From contig NZ_AIDW01000018.1 of NCBI RefSeq assembly GCF_000251145.1, forward strand, positions 48,925 through 112,924: a stretch of DNA of 64,000 bases, read 5' to 3'. This document shows, in pieces, positions 37,394 to 45,960 of the stretch. The notes beneath the pieces were generated by a model. That model searched no databases. It worked only from the letters and a program-made list of their open reading frames with translations, and was not told the DNA's origin. Every line of letters begins with the position of its first letter. The stretch's first letter is position 1. A program made the translations under genes and the position numbers. The DNA is from Sphingomonas sp. PAMC 26621 (GTDB taxonomy: Bacteria > Pseudomonadota > Alphaproteobacteria > Sphingomonadales > Sphingomonadaceae).

Positions 37394-38887
37394 CTAGTCC
37401 GCGCCCGCCTCGCCGACCCGAAGCATCGCAAGCGCCGCGAGCGCCATCACGACGGCGGCGAACGCCATCGTCCAGATCGGTTCGGTCGGGAAGAACGCCT
37501 TGAGCACCGATCCCATCACGGTCGCCACCAGCAATTGCGGGATCACGATGAACACGTTGAACAGGCCCATGTAAATTCCGAGCTTGGCTTGCGGCAGGCT
37601 CGACGCGAGAATCGCATAGGGCATCGCGAGGATCGACGCCCAGGCGATCCCGACGCCGATTTCACTGAGGATCAGCCAGTTGGGATCGCGGATCACGAAG
37701 ACACTCGCGAACGCCAGCGCACCGCAGGACAGGCACGCGATATGCGTCCGCACCTTGCCGATCCGCGCAGCAAGCCGTGGCAGGATCAGCAACGCGACCA
37801 GCGCGGCGACGCCATTGTAGACCGCGAACAACACGCCGACCCAATCGCCCCCGGCATTGTAGGCGGCACTGGTCGGATCGCTCGACCCGAACGCATATTG
37901 CGCGACCACCGGGGTCGAATAGATCCACATGATGAACAGCGCTGACCAGCTGAAGAACTGGACCAGCGCCAGCCGCTTCATCACCGGCGGCATGGCGGAG
38001 AAATCGCCGACGATCAGGCCGAGCGCGCTCGTCGTATCCCCCTGCCGCGCGCGCCGGATCGCCACTGCGCTCGCGGCGCCGAACGCGATCAGCAGGCCGC
38101 CGAGGAGATACACTTCCTTTTGCAGCGCGAGCGTCGGCACCGCGACCAGGATCGCCGCGCCTGCGACGATCCAGGCGATCGACCGCCCGAAGCTCCGTGC
38201 GGCGAGCGCGCGCATCGGGTGCGTGGCGTCCTCGCTCGCGTCGCGTTCGCCGAACGCCGCCATCTGCTCGGGGCTGTATTCGCGCGTGTTGCCGACCGTC
38301 CAGAGCACCGCGAGCAGCAGCGCGGCACCGCCGGACCAGAAGCTGTAGCGCACCGTATCCGGCACCCCGCTGATCGCGGTTTCGGCAACGCCGAGATGCG
38401 CGAGCACGAACGGGAAGATCGACCCCACGACGGCCCCTGCCCCGATAAAGACGGTCTGCAGCGCGTAACCCGCGCTATGCTGATCCTTGCGCAGCATGTC
38501 GCCGACGAACGCGCGGAACGGCTCCATCGAGACGTTGATCGAGGCATCGAGCACCCACAGCGTCAGTGCCGCGAACCACAGCACCTTCGCCTCCGGCATG
38601 ACGAACAGCGCGAGCGCCGCAAGCACCGCGCCCGCGAGGAAATACGGCCGGCGACGCCCGAAGCGGCTCCACGTCCGGTCGCTGTAATGGCCGATGATCG
38701 GCTGGACGAGCAGCCCGGTCAGCGGGGCGGCGACCCACAGATAGGACAGATCGTCGAGCGACCCGCCGAGCGTCTGGAAGATCCGGCTCATGTTCGCGTT
38801 CTGCAGTGCGAAACCGATCTGGATTCCGAAAAAGCCGAAGCTGATGTTCCACAGGCCGCCGAAGCCCTGCACCGGTTTTTCGTTCAC
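37394..38887 (-). CDS. SLC45/sucrose-type MFS transporter, probable maltose permease
   Basis: A 497-residue, 12-helix MFS protein resembling glycoside-pentoside-hexuronide/SLC45 sugar transporters. The loop 2-3 signature is DRTWSRFGRRRPYF, and NVSMEPFRAFVGDML is typical of sucrose/maltose porters. GTG start at 38887 with GGAGAGG upstream. It is divergent from the DUF6445 gene across 171 bases containing a palindrome like that before the TonB receptor. It would carry maltose or maltodextrin from periplasm to cytoplasm. Exact substrate is inferred from neighbours. Confidence 0.85.
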   Translation of the reverse strand: MNEKPVQGFGGLWNISFGFFGIQIGFALQNANMSRIFQTLGGSLDDLSYLWVAAPLTGLLVQPIIGHYSDRTWSRFGRRRPYFLAGAVLAALALFVMPEAKVLWFAALTLWVLDASINVSMEPFRAFVGDMLRKDQHSAGYALQTVFIGAGAVVGSIFPFVLAHLGVAETAISGVPDTVRYSFWSGGAALLLAVLWTVGNTREYSPEQMAAFGERDASEDATHPMRALAARSFGRSIAWIVAGAAILVAVPTLALQKEVYLLGGLLIAFGAASAVAIRRARQGDTTSALGLIVGDFSAMPPVMKRLALVQFFSWSALFIMWIYSTPVVAQYAFGSSDPTSAAYNAGGDWVGVLFAVYNGVAALVALLILPRLAARIGKVRTHIACLSCGALAFASVFVIRDPNWLILSEIGVGIAWASILAMPYAILASSLPQAKLGIYMGLFNVFIVIPQLLVATVMGSVLKAFFPTEPIWTMAFAAVVMALAALAMLRVGEAGAD

Positions 38888-38982
38888 GTCAGGCCTCTCC
38901 GGGTCCGGCTCCTGCTGTCGGCCGACCTTGTCGCGTGCCGGAGTGCCGCCAAGCGGACGTGCGCACAAGGGCATGCGGCGAT

Positions 38983-38994
38983 GCATACGAATGC
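38983..38994. promoter_or_regulatory. Candidate LacI-family operator (MFS/DUF6445 promoter)
   Basis: GCATACGAATGC is a 12-bp palindrome with one mismatched pair and a central CG. It shares the half-site GCATAC with the sequence at 41258-41275 in the receptor promoter. Confidence 0.5.
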
Positions 38995-39058
38995 GACGCG
39001 CTTTCCGGCGCGCCGAAAGAGGTTGCGGACCACGTCGGGCGGGTTGCATGACACCGGC

Positions 39059-39730
39059 ATGCAACCGGCACGCGTCTATTATCAGGGTCTGGAACGGCGT
39101 CCGCTGCTCGCGATCGACGATTTCTGGCCCGATCCCGAGCTACTGCGCGAGGATGCCGCCGCGCTCCGGATGGGCGAGATCGGCCCGCATTATCCCGGCA
39201 TCCGCGCCGAAGTCCCGCCGCGACTGGCGGAAACGATGCGGCGGAAGATCGCGCCCTTGCTCAAGGCGCATTTCGGTCTGGACCTCGCACCGGCGGTATC
39301 CGAAGCCTATTATTCGCTCGTCACCACCGATCCGGCAGCGCTCGCGCCGATCCAGCGGCTGCCGCATTTCGACGGAGTCGAGCCGCGGCGGATCGCGCTG
39401 CTGCTGTTCCTCGGCCACGGCGCGCAGGGCGGCACCGCTTTCTATCGCCAACGCGAGACCGGGTTCGAAAGCGTCGATGCGGCACGGCTCGACCGGTTCA
39501 GGAATACGCTCGAAGAGGGCGTTCGCACCCACGGCATGCCTGCACCATCCTATATCGCGGGCGATACCGCCTTGTACGAGCAGGTTGCGGTACAGGCCGG
39601 GGCGTACAACCGGGCGCTGGTCTATCCGGGCAACACGCTGCACTGCGCGTATCTGCCGCCGGACGTCGCGCTCAGCCGCGATCCGCTGGCGGGGCGGCTG
39701 ACGCTCAACCTGTTCCTGTTCGACGACTGA
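39059..39730 (+). CDS. DUF6445 family protein, possible 2OG-Fe(II) oxygenase fold
   Basis: A 223-residue protein of the uncharacterised DUF6445 type, which recurs beside TonB receptors and tryptophan-halogenase-like genes in Caulobacterales and Sphingomonadales. It opens RRPLLAIDDFWPDPELLRE. H103-F-D105 in RLPHFDGVEPRRIALLLFL, H195 in YPGNTLHCAYL and R213 in GRLTLNLFLFDD are spaced like the HxD...H facial triad and 2OG-binding Arg of prolyl-hydroxylase-type dioxygenases. That is an inference from pattern. ATG 39059 follows the divergent promoter shared with the MFS gene. Confidence 0.75.
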   Translation: MQPARVYYQGLERRPLLAIDDFWPDPELLREDAAALRMGEIGPHYPGIRAEVPPRLAETMRRKIAPLLKAHFGLDLAPAVSEAYYSLVTTDPAALAPIQRLPHFDGVEPRRIALLLFLGHGAQGGTAFYRQRETGFESVDAARLDRFRNTLEEGVRTHGMPAPSYIAGDTALYEQVAVQAGAYNRALVYPGNTLHCAYLPPDVALSRDPLAGRLTLNLFLFDD

Positions 39731-39777
39731 GCGAGCGGCTCGGCGTTCCCAATCGCTTCGCTGGACCTGGAGAGCGA

Positions 39778-40092
39778 CCGCCCTTATCCGCCCCGCCCCT
39801 TGGATAGCGGGCAACGGCTGCTCCTGATCGCCCCTCCCCTGCAATAAAGGCCAACGGTCGCTCCTTTTCGCCCCTCCCCTTCAGGGGAGGGGATGGGGGT
39901 GGGGGAGGTCTCACCGAGACCAGCGCCCGAATTCGCGGCACGGCCCCACCCCAACCCCTCCCCTGAAGGGGAGGGGCTTTTGCGGAACCCCGCGCAATGG
40001 CCGCTCTTTTCCGCCCCCACCCCGCAGTAGAGGCCAACGGCCGCCCCTGTTCGCCCCTCCCCTTCAGGGGAGGGGTTGGGGTGGGGGAGCCT
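39778..40092. repeat. Cluster of REP palindromes (three full copies)
   Basis: The hairpin CCCCTCCCC-TTCA-GGGGAGGGG occurs at about 39870, inverted at about 39954 (loop TGAA), and at about 40054, each flanked by a TGGGGGTGGGGGAG-like tail. A longer flank, AGGCCAACGG(T/C)CGC, precedes two copies, and a partial unit lies near 39815. The cluster fills most of the 422-base gap 39731-40152 between the convergent DUF6445 and LacI genes; no gene is seen there. Confidence 0.75.
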
Positions 40093-40152
40093 CGCAGAGA
40101 CCCGCGCCGGACCCCGCGGCAAGGCCTCCCCCATTGCGCCCGTCGATCCGCG

Positions 40153-41175
40153 CTACCCGCCGCTGCTTTCGCGCACGACGAGCCGCGTCGGCAACGGATC
40201 CGGCACCACCGCCTCCCCGCGCAGCCGACCGAGCAGCGTCGCCACCAGCGTTTCCCCCGCGCGCCTTGCATCCTGCGCGACCGTGGAAAGAGGCGGACTG
40301 GTCAAGGACGCCGAGGGAATGTCGTCGAACCCGACGATCGCCACGTCGCCCGGTACGCTCCGCCCCGTCGCCGCAAGCGCGCGCATTGCGCCGATCGCGA
40401 TGCTGTCGCTGGCGGCGAAGATCGCGTCATACCCGGCACCGCGCCGCGCGAGCTCGACGACCGCGTCGACCCCGGCATCCTCCGAAGTGATGGCATCGAC
40501 CCGCAGGCGTTCGTCGGGGGCGATCCCGGTGCGTTCGAGCGCGGCGCAATAGCCGCGATACCGCTCCTCGATCTCGGGATAGCGGCTGTCCGCCGTACCC
40601 AGAAACGCAATGCGCCGACGCCCCTGCGTCAGGAGGTGCGCAGTCGCCTGCGCGCCGCCGTCGCGATTGTCCGAACCGACGGTGATCGCGCCAGGCCCCG
40701 TACCGACCGCGCCCCAGCGCACGACGTGCGATCCCTGTTCGGCAAGATGATCGAGCCGGACGCGGTAGGTATCATAGTCGCCATAGCCGAGCAGGATGAT
40801 CCCGTCCGCCTTGTGGCTGTCCTGATAGTCGACGTGCCAGTCTCCCGACAATTGCTGGAACGAGATCAGCAGATCATAGCCCGCCTTGGCCGAAGCGCGC
40901 GTGATCGATCCAAGCATCGAGAGGAAGAACGGGTTGATCGCGCCGTCCTCTTCCGCCGCCTCTTCGAAAAACAATAGCGCGAGAGTATTGGCGGCCTGGC
41001 TCCGCAGGCTCGATGCGTTCTTGTCGACCGCGTAGTTCAGCTTGCGCGCGATCGCCTCGATCCGGGCGCGGGTTTGCGGATTGACCGTCTTTACCCCGCG
41101 CAAGGCGCGCGAGACGGTCGGCTGCGAGACGCCTGCCAGTTGCGCGATATCGAGGGAAGTCGGTCGTCTCGCCAT
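40153..41175 (-). CDS. LacI-family transcriptional regulator of the maltose locus
   Basis: A 340-residue repressor with the HTH TSLDIAQLAGVSQPTVSRALRG at the N-terminus and hinge helix LNYAVDKNASSLRS, then a periplasmic-binding-protein-like effector domain (GDVAIVGFDDIPSA, PPLSTVAQDARRAGE). Close in style to SalR/MalI-like regulators of TonB-receptor sugar loci. It is divergent from the receptor gene, with a palindrome in the shared promoter, so autoregulation and control of the locus by a maltodextrin are likely. Confidence 0.9.
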   Translation of the reverse strand: MARRPTSLDIAQLAGVSQPTVSRALRGVKTVNPQTRARIEAIARKLNYAVDKNASSLRSQAANTLALLFFEEAAEEDGAINPFFLSMLGSITRASAKAGYDLLISFQQLSGDWHVDYQDSHKADGIILLGYGDYDTYRVRLDHLAEQGSHVVRWGAVGTGPGAITVGSDNRDGGAQATAHLLTQGRRRIAFLGTADSRYPEIEERYRGYCAALERTGIAPDERLRVDAITSEDAGVDAVVELARRGAGYDAIFAASDSIAIGAMRALAATGRSVPGDVAIVGFDDIPSASLTSPPLSTVAQDARRAGETLVATLLGRLRGEAVVPDPLPTRLVVRESSGG

Positions 41176-41257
41176 CGTTGCCACAATCCTCCGGACTAAC
41201 TTCGAGGATCCTAGCGCGCCGGGACGATGGGCGGCGAGGCGCGTTTCGGGGTGCGTT

Positions 41258-41275
41258 CGAGAATACGTATGCCCG
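41258..41275. promoter_or_regulatory. Candidate LacI-family operator (receptor/lacI promoter)
   Basis: CGAGAATACGTATGCCCG is an 18-bp palindrome with two mismatched pairs and central CG, typical of LacI-family sites. It lies 83 bases before the regulator start and 127 before the receptor start. Nothing else is evident in the 226-base gap. Confidence 0.5.
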
Positions 41276-41401
41276 ATCCTTCTGCAAACCCCCTCTTCGA
41301 AATATAGACGCCACAGGGCAATCGACGCAGCTTTCAGGACGTCGACGAAACTGTACGTGAGGATGCGCGGGCCAGGCCCGCCTGAAGGGGAACGCCACAA
41401 A

Positions 41402-44365
41402 ATGACCGACCAAGCGATGAGCCGCGCAGTTTGCGCGACCGCACCCGTGCGCCGCCTGTCCACCACGCTGCTCGGCCTGCGAGTCAGCAGCACCGCGCTC
41501 GCCGCGGCGCTCATCATGCCGGGGGTCGCGTTCGCGCAGGACGCGGCGACCACCGCAAATGCCAACCCGACCGCCAAAGCGCAGGTCGAGGCGACGGCCA
41601 ACCAGGCCGATCCGACCCCGGCACCTGCAACGCCCGCCGAAACCCCGGTCGAAGCCGCCGCAGCGGCTCCCGCTGACGAGAATATCGTCGTCACCGGCAT
41701 CCGCGCCGGTCTCGACTCCTCCGCCAAGATCAAGCGCCAGTCGGTCCTGATCGTCGATTCCGTCTCCGCCGAGGACGTCGGCAAGCTGCCCGACGTGTCG
41801 ATCGCGGACTCGCTCGCACGCCTTCCGGGCGTCACCGCGCAGCGTCTCGAAGGCCGCGACCAGCGCCTGTCGATCCGCGGCCTCGGCCCCGACTTCTCGA
41901 CCACGCTGCTCAACGGCCGCGAGCAGGTCACGACCGGCGACAACCGCGGTGTCGAGTTCGACCAGTATCCGTCGGAATTCTTCAAGAACGTCAACGTCTA
42001 CAAGTCCGCCGACGCATCGCTGATCGCCGCCGGCATCGCGGGCACGGTCGACCTGCGGATGCTGCGTCCGCTCGACCAGGGCAAGCGCATCATCGCGGTG
42101 AGCGCGCGCGGGCAGATGAACGGGATCGACAAGCTCAACCCCGATGGCACGCGCTACGGCTATCGCGCGTCTGCAACCTATGTCGACAAGTTCGCGGGCG
42201 ACACGCTCGGGATCGCGATCGGCGCTTCCGCGACGCAGACGCCGTCGCAGGATGAGCGATACAACGCATGGGGCTATAGCGGTGCCGGCACGGCGGCCAG
42301 CCCGTTCCTGCTCAACGGCGCCAAGCCTTATGTCCAGTCGAACCTGCTGAAGCGCTACGGCGGCGTCGCGACGATCGAGTGGCGGCCGTCCGACACGTTC
42401 CACTCGACCTTCGACGCGCTGTATTCGCATTTCGAGGAAACGCAGATCCTGCGCGGGATCGAGTTCCCGCTCGCCGGTCAGCTCGCCAGCGCCGGCACCA
42501 CCGGTGGCACCACCGTATCGGGGGTGACGACCAACAACGGTTTCGCCACCAGCGCGACCTTCGGCAACGTCTTCGGCGTGCAGCGCAACGACTATAACCA
42601 GCGCAAGGCGGAGAATTTCTCGCTCGGCTGGAACAACGACCTCAAGCTGACCGACACGATCCACCTCAACGTCGATGCGAGCTGGAGCCATTCGAACCGC
42701 ACCGACTTCCTGCTGGAAACCAACACCGGCACCGGCTTCTCCAAGAGCGGCGCTGCCGACACCGTCACGGTCAAGCAGAACGGCAACGGCACCTACACCT
42801 TCGCGCCGACGCTCGACTATACCAACACCAACGTATTCAAGCTGACCGATCCGCAGGGGTGGGGCAACAACGGCAACCAGCAGGTCGTCCAGACGGGCTT
42901 CCTCAACCGGCCGAGCTTCAAGGACGACCTGAAGTCGCTCCGCGCGAACCTCAACGGCGAGTTCTCGGACAGCGTCGTCAAGGGCTGGGAAGTCGGCGCC
43001 AACTACAGCCAGCGCAAGAAGACCAGCGCCTACACGTCCTACTTCCTCTGCCCGCCGGGCGGCGGCACCAACTGCACCGTCGCAAGCGGCTCGCCGCTCA
43101 GCAGCAACGTTCCCGCCGCGGCGCTGCTCGGGACCAACGTGGCGCTCGGCTATCTCGGCATTCCGCAGATGCTGACACTCGATCCGCTGTATCTCTACAA
43201 CAACACGCTGAATGCCGCGTTCGACGGGCGCCCGTCCGCGCTGGTGCGCGACAACACCGTGCTCGAGAAGGTCTGGACCGGCTACGCCAAGATCACGATC
43301 GACGGGATGGTTGGCGACAAGGCACTCAAGGGCTCGATCGGCACGCAGGTGGTGCATTCGGACCAGAGCTCGTCCGGGCAGATCGCCAGCGTGGTTGGCG
43401 GGGTCGTGACGATCGCACCGGTGACGCAGACGTATCGCTACACCAACGTCCTGCCCTCGGCGACGATGTCGCTCGAGCTGATCCCGCTCGGCTTCGTCAA
43501 GGTCGGCGCATCGCAGACGATGGTGCGTCCGCGCCTCGACCAGGAGCGTGTCACGCAGGACGTCGCGATCAACCCGACCAATATCGGCCAGACCCCCGCG
43601 GGCCTGTTCCCGGTGTTCACCTCGACCGGTGGCAACGTCAATCTGAAGCCGTATAAGTCGACCAACATCGACATGTCGTTCGAGCAGTACTTCAAGGCGG
43701 GCGGCTATGTCGCGCTGTCGGGCTACTTCAAGCACCTGACTGACTTCGTCGATCCGAACAACTCGCTGCCTTACGACTTCTCGGCGCTGCTCCCGGCGCT
43801 GACCGCGGCGCAGCAGGCGCAGGTGGTCGCCGCAGGCCAGACCATCGGTAACGTGTCGACCCCGGCGAACACGGGTCGCGGCGAAGTGCTCGGTGTCGAG
43901 GCGACCGTATCGCTGCCGTTCAAGGCGATCACCGCCGCGCTCGACGGGTTCGGCGTGTTCGCAAGCGGCAACTACACGCAGTCGACGATCAAATATGCGA
44001 GCAACCCGGCGCAGGCGATCACCCTGCCCGGCCTGTCGGAGTGGACCGGCAGCGGCACGATCTACTTCGAGAAGCGCGGCTTCCAGGTGCGCGCAAACTA
44101 TCGCTACCGGTCGAGCTTCCTCGCCGAGGTCGCAGGTCTGTCGGCGAACCCGACGTACCGGACCGCGCGCGCGGAGGCGATCCTCGATGCGCAGATCGGC
44201 TATGAGTTCCAGAGCGGGTTCCTCAAGAACTTCGCGATCCTGGCACAGGCCAAGAACCTGACCGATCGTCCGTTCGTGACGTATCAGGACAACGACCCGC
44301 GCAAGGTGAACGATTACCAGCGCTATGGCCGTGATTACTATATCGGTATCACCTACAAGTTCTGA
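41402..44365 (+). CDS. TonB-dependent receptor, probable maltodextrin uptake
   Basis: A 987-residue outer-membrane receptor. Signal peptide to GVAFAQD, a long Ala/Pro/Thr-rich linker (residues ~48-95), TonB box ENIVVTGIR, plug domain (VSAEDVGKLPDVSIADSLAR, VTAQRLEGRDQRLSIRGLG, IAAGIAGTVDLR), then a 22-strand-type barrel ending YYIGITYKF with terminal Phe. The plug resembles that of Caulobacter MalA-type receptors. Start ATG 41402 has AAGGGG upstream. First gene of a rightward operon with halogenase-like and amylase genes, so maltodextrins are the likely ligand. Confidence 0.93.
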   Translation: MTDQAMSRAVCATAPVRRLSTTLLGLRVSSTALAAALIMPGVAFAQDAATTANANPTAKAQVEATANQADPTPAPATPAETPVEAAAAAPADENIVVTGIRAGLDSSAKIKRQSVLIVDSVSAEDVGKLPDVSIADSLARLPGVTAQRLEGRDQRLSIRGLGPDFSTTLLNGREQVTTGDNRGVEFDQYPSEFFKNVNVYKSADASLIAAGIAGTVDLRMLRPLDQGKRIIAVSARGQMNGIDKLNPDGTRYGYRASATYVDKFAGDTLGIAIGASATQTPSQDERYNAWGYSGAGTAASPFLLNGAKPYVQSNLLKRYGGVATIEWRPSDTFHSTFDALYSHFEETQILRGIEFPLAGQLASAGTTGGTTVSGVTTNNGFATSATFGNVFGVQRNDYNQRKAENFSLGWNNDLKLTDTIHLNVDASWSHSNRTDFLLETNTGTGFSKSGAADTVTVKQNGNGTYTFAPTLDYTNTNVFKLTDPQGWGNNGNQQVVQTGFLNRPSFKDDLKSLRANLNGEFSDSVVKGWEVGANYSQRKKTSAYTSYFLCPPGGGTNCTVASGSPLSSNVPAAALLGTNVALGYLGIPQMLTLDPLYLYNNTLNAAFDGRPSALVRDNTVLEKVWTGYAKITIDGMVGDKALKGSIGTQVVHSDQSSSGQIASVVGGVVTIAPVTQTYRYTNVLPSATMSLELIPLGFVKVGASQTMVRPRLDQERVTQDVAINPTNIGQTPAGLFPVFTSTGGNVNLKPYKSTNIDMSFEQYFKAGGYVALSGYFKHLTDFVDPNNSLPYDFSALLPALTAAQQAQVVAAGQTIGNVSTPANTGRGEVLGVEATVSLPFKAITAALDGFGVFASGNYTQSTIKYASNPAQAITLPGLSEWTGSGTIYFEKRGFQVRANYRYRSSFLAEVAGLSANPTYRTARAEAILDAQIGYEFQSGFLKNFAILAQAKNLTDRPFVTYQDNDPRKVNDYQRYGRDYYIGITYKF

Positions 44366-44445
44366 CCACGGCCGCGCACGGCCAGTGAAACCTTTCGCTG
44401 GCCGCGCGCGCGCCGAATGCCTTAGTACAAGCGGGGACGTCGATC

Positions 44446-45960
44446 ATGACCGAGCAGCCTGAGCCGATCAGGATCGTCATCGTCGGCGGCGGGACCGCGG
44501 GGTGGATGACGGCCGCCACCTTCGCCCGCTTCCTCGAGACCGGGTTCGAGATCGACCTCGTTGAATCCGACGCGATCGGCACGGTCGGCGTCGGCGAGGC
44601 GACGATCCCGCAGATCCGGCTGTTCAACGATGCGCTCGGGCTCGACGAGGACGCATTCCTCCGCGCGACGCAGGGGACGTACAAGCTCGGGATCGAGTTC
44701 GTCGACTGGCTTCGGCCCGGACATCGCTACATGCACGCGTTCGGCACGGTCGGGCGCGATGTTGGCTTGCTACCGTTCCATCAATATTGGTTGCGCGCCA
44801 AGGCGCTCGGCACCGCGAAGGACCTCGCGGCCTATTCGCTCAACACCCAGGCCGCGCTTGCGGAGCGGATGCAGCGCGGGCCGGCACGGACCGCACGCGT
44901 GCTCCCGGACATGCCGTCCGCCTTCCATTTCGACGCGGGGCTCTATGCGCGGTATCTCCGCCGCTACAGCGAAACGCGCGGGATCAACCGGATCGAGGGC
45001 AAGGTCGTCCGCGTCGAGCGGGCCGACAATGGCGATATCGGTTCGCTGCTGCTCGAGGACGGGACGACGCTCGCCGCCGACCTGTTCATCGATTGCACCG
45101 GCTTCCACGGCCTGTTGATCGAACAGACGCTTGCCACCGGCTATGACGACTGGACGCACTGGCTCCCGGCGGATCGCGCGATGGCGGTGCCGTCGGAACG
45201 CAGCACCGCGTTCACCCCCTACACCCGCTCGACCGCCAAGGCGGCGGGCTGGCAGTGGCGGATTCCGCTGCAGCATCGCACCGGCAACGGCATCGTCTAT
45301 GCGTCCGAGCATCTGAGTGACGACGAGGCGACCGCGACCCTGCTCGCCGGGCTCGACGGCGAAGCACTCGCCGACCCGCGGCCGATCCACTTCCGCACCG
45401 GCAAGCGCCGCAAGATGTGGAACCGCAACGTCGTCGCGATCGGGCTGGCGGGGGGCTTCCTGGAACCGCTGGAGTCGACCAGCATCCACCTGATTCAGTC
45501 CGCGATCGCGCGGTTGATGAAGCTCCTCCCCGGCCGCACCGTCGCCGAGGCGGATCGCACCGAGTTCAATCGCCAGAGCGATTTCGAATATGAGCGCATC
45601 CGCGACTTCATCATCCTGCATTATCACGCGAACGACCGCACCGAGCCGTTCTGGCAGAAATGCCGCGAGATGGCGCTTCCCGAGACGCTTTCCGCCAAGA
45701 TCGATCTATGGCGCGGCAACGGCCACATCACGCGCGAGCATGAGGAACTGTTCACCGAGGTCGGCTGGCTTCAGGTGTTCGCGGGCCAAGGCGTGATGCC
45801 GCGGGGGCATCACCCGCTCGCCGATGCGATCCCCGCCACCGATCTTGCCGAATTCCTCGACACGATCGACCAGCTCAACGCCCGTGAGGTTGCCCAGATG
45901 CCGAGCCACAACGACTTCATCGCGCGTCATTGCGCCGCAGCCCGGTCGGTGACCGCATGA
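44446..45960 (+). CDS. Tryptophan-halogenase-family flavoprotein 1
   Basis: A 504-residue FADH2-dependent halogenase-like protein. FAD site VIVGGGTAGWM; conserved Lys in GTYKLGIEF matching catalytic Lys79 of PrnA; WQWRIPL matches the WxWxIP halogenase motif; and EPLESTSIHL contains the conserved EST glutamate. Such genes are routine beside TonB receptors in sphingomonads and Caulobacter, but their substrate is unknown. It follows the receptor by 80 bases, and its stop overlaps the amylase start (ATGA). Confidence 0.9.
   Translation: MTEQPEPIRIVIVGGGTAGWMTAATFARFLETGFEIDLVESDAIGTVGVGEATIPQIRLFNDALGLDEDAFLRATQGTYKLGIEFVDWLRPGHRYMHAFGTVGRDVGLLPFHQYWLRAKALGTAKDLAAYSLNTQAALAERMQRGPARTARVLPDMPSAFHFDAGLYARYLRRYSETRGINRIEGKVVRVERADNGDIGSLLLEDGTTLAADLFIDCTGFHGLLIEQTLATGYDDWTHWLPADRAMAVPSERSTAFTPYTRSTAKAAGWQWRIPLQHRTGNGIVYASEHLSDDEATATLLAGLDGEALADPRPIHFRTGKRRKMWNRNVVAIGLAGGFLEPLESTSIHLIQSAIARLMKLLPGRTVAEADRTEFNRQSDFEYERIRDFIILHYHANDRTEPFWQKCREMALPETLSAKIDLWRGNGHITREHEELFTEVGWLQVFAGQGVMPRGHHPLADAIPATDLAEFLDTIDQLNAREVAQMPSHNDFIARHCAAARSVTA

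Noticed and set aside
39868..40089. CRISPR array
   Set aside because: The repeats alternate orientation, are self-complementary and have unequal spacing; they are REP palindromes and no cas genes are present.
40874..43735. 953-codon minus-strand frame opposite the TonB receptor
   Set aside because: Antisense to a full receptor with signal peptide, TonB box and terminal Phe; no start context or motif supports it.
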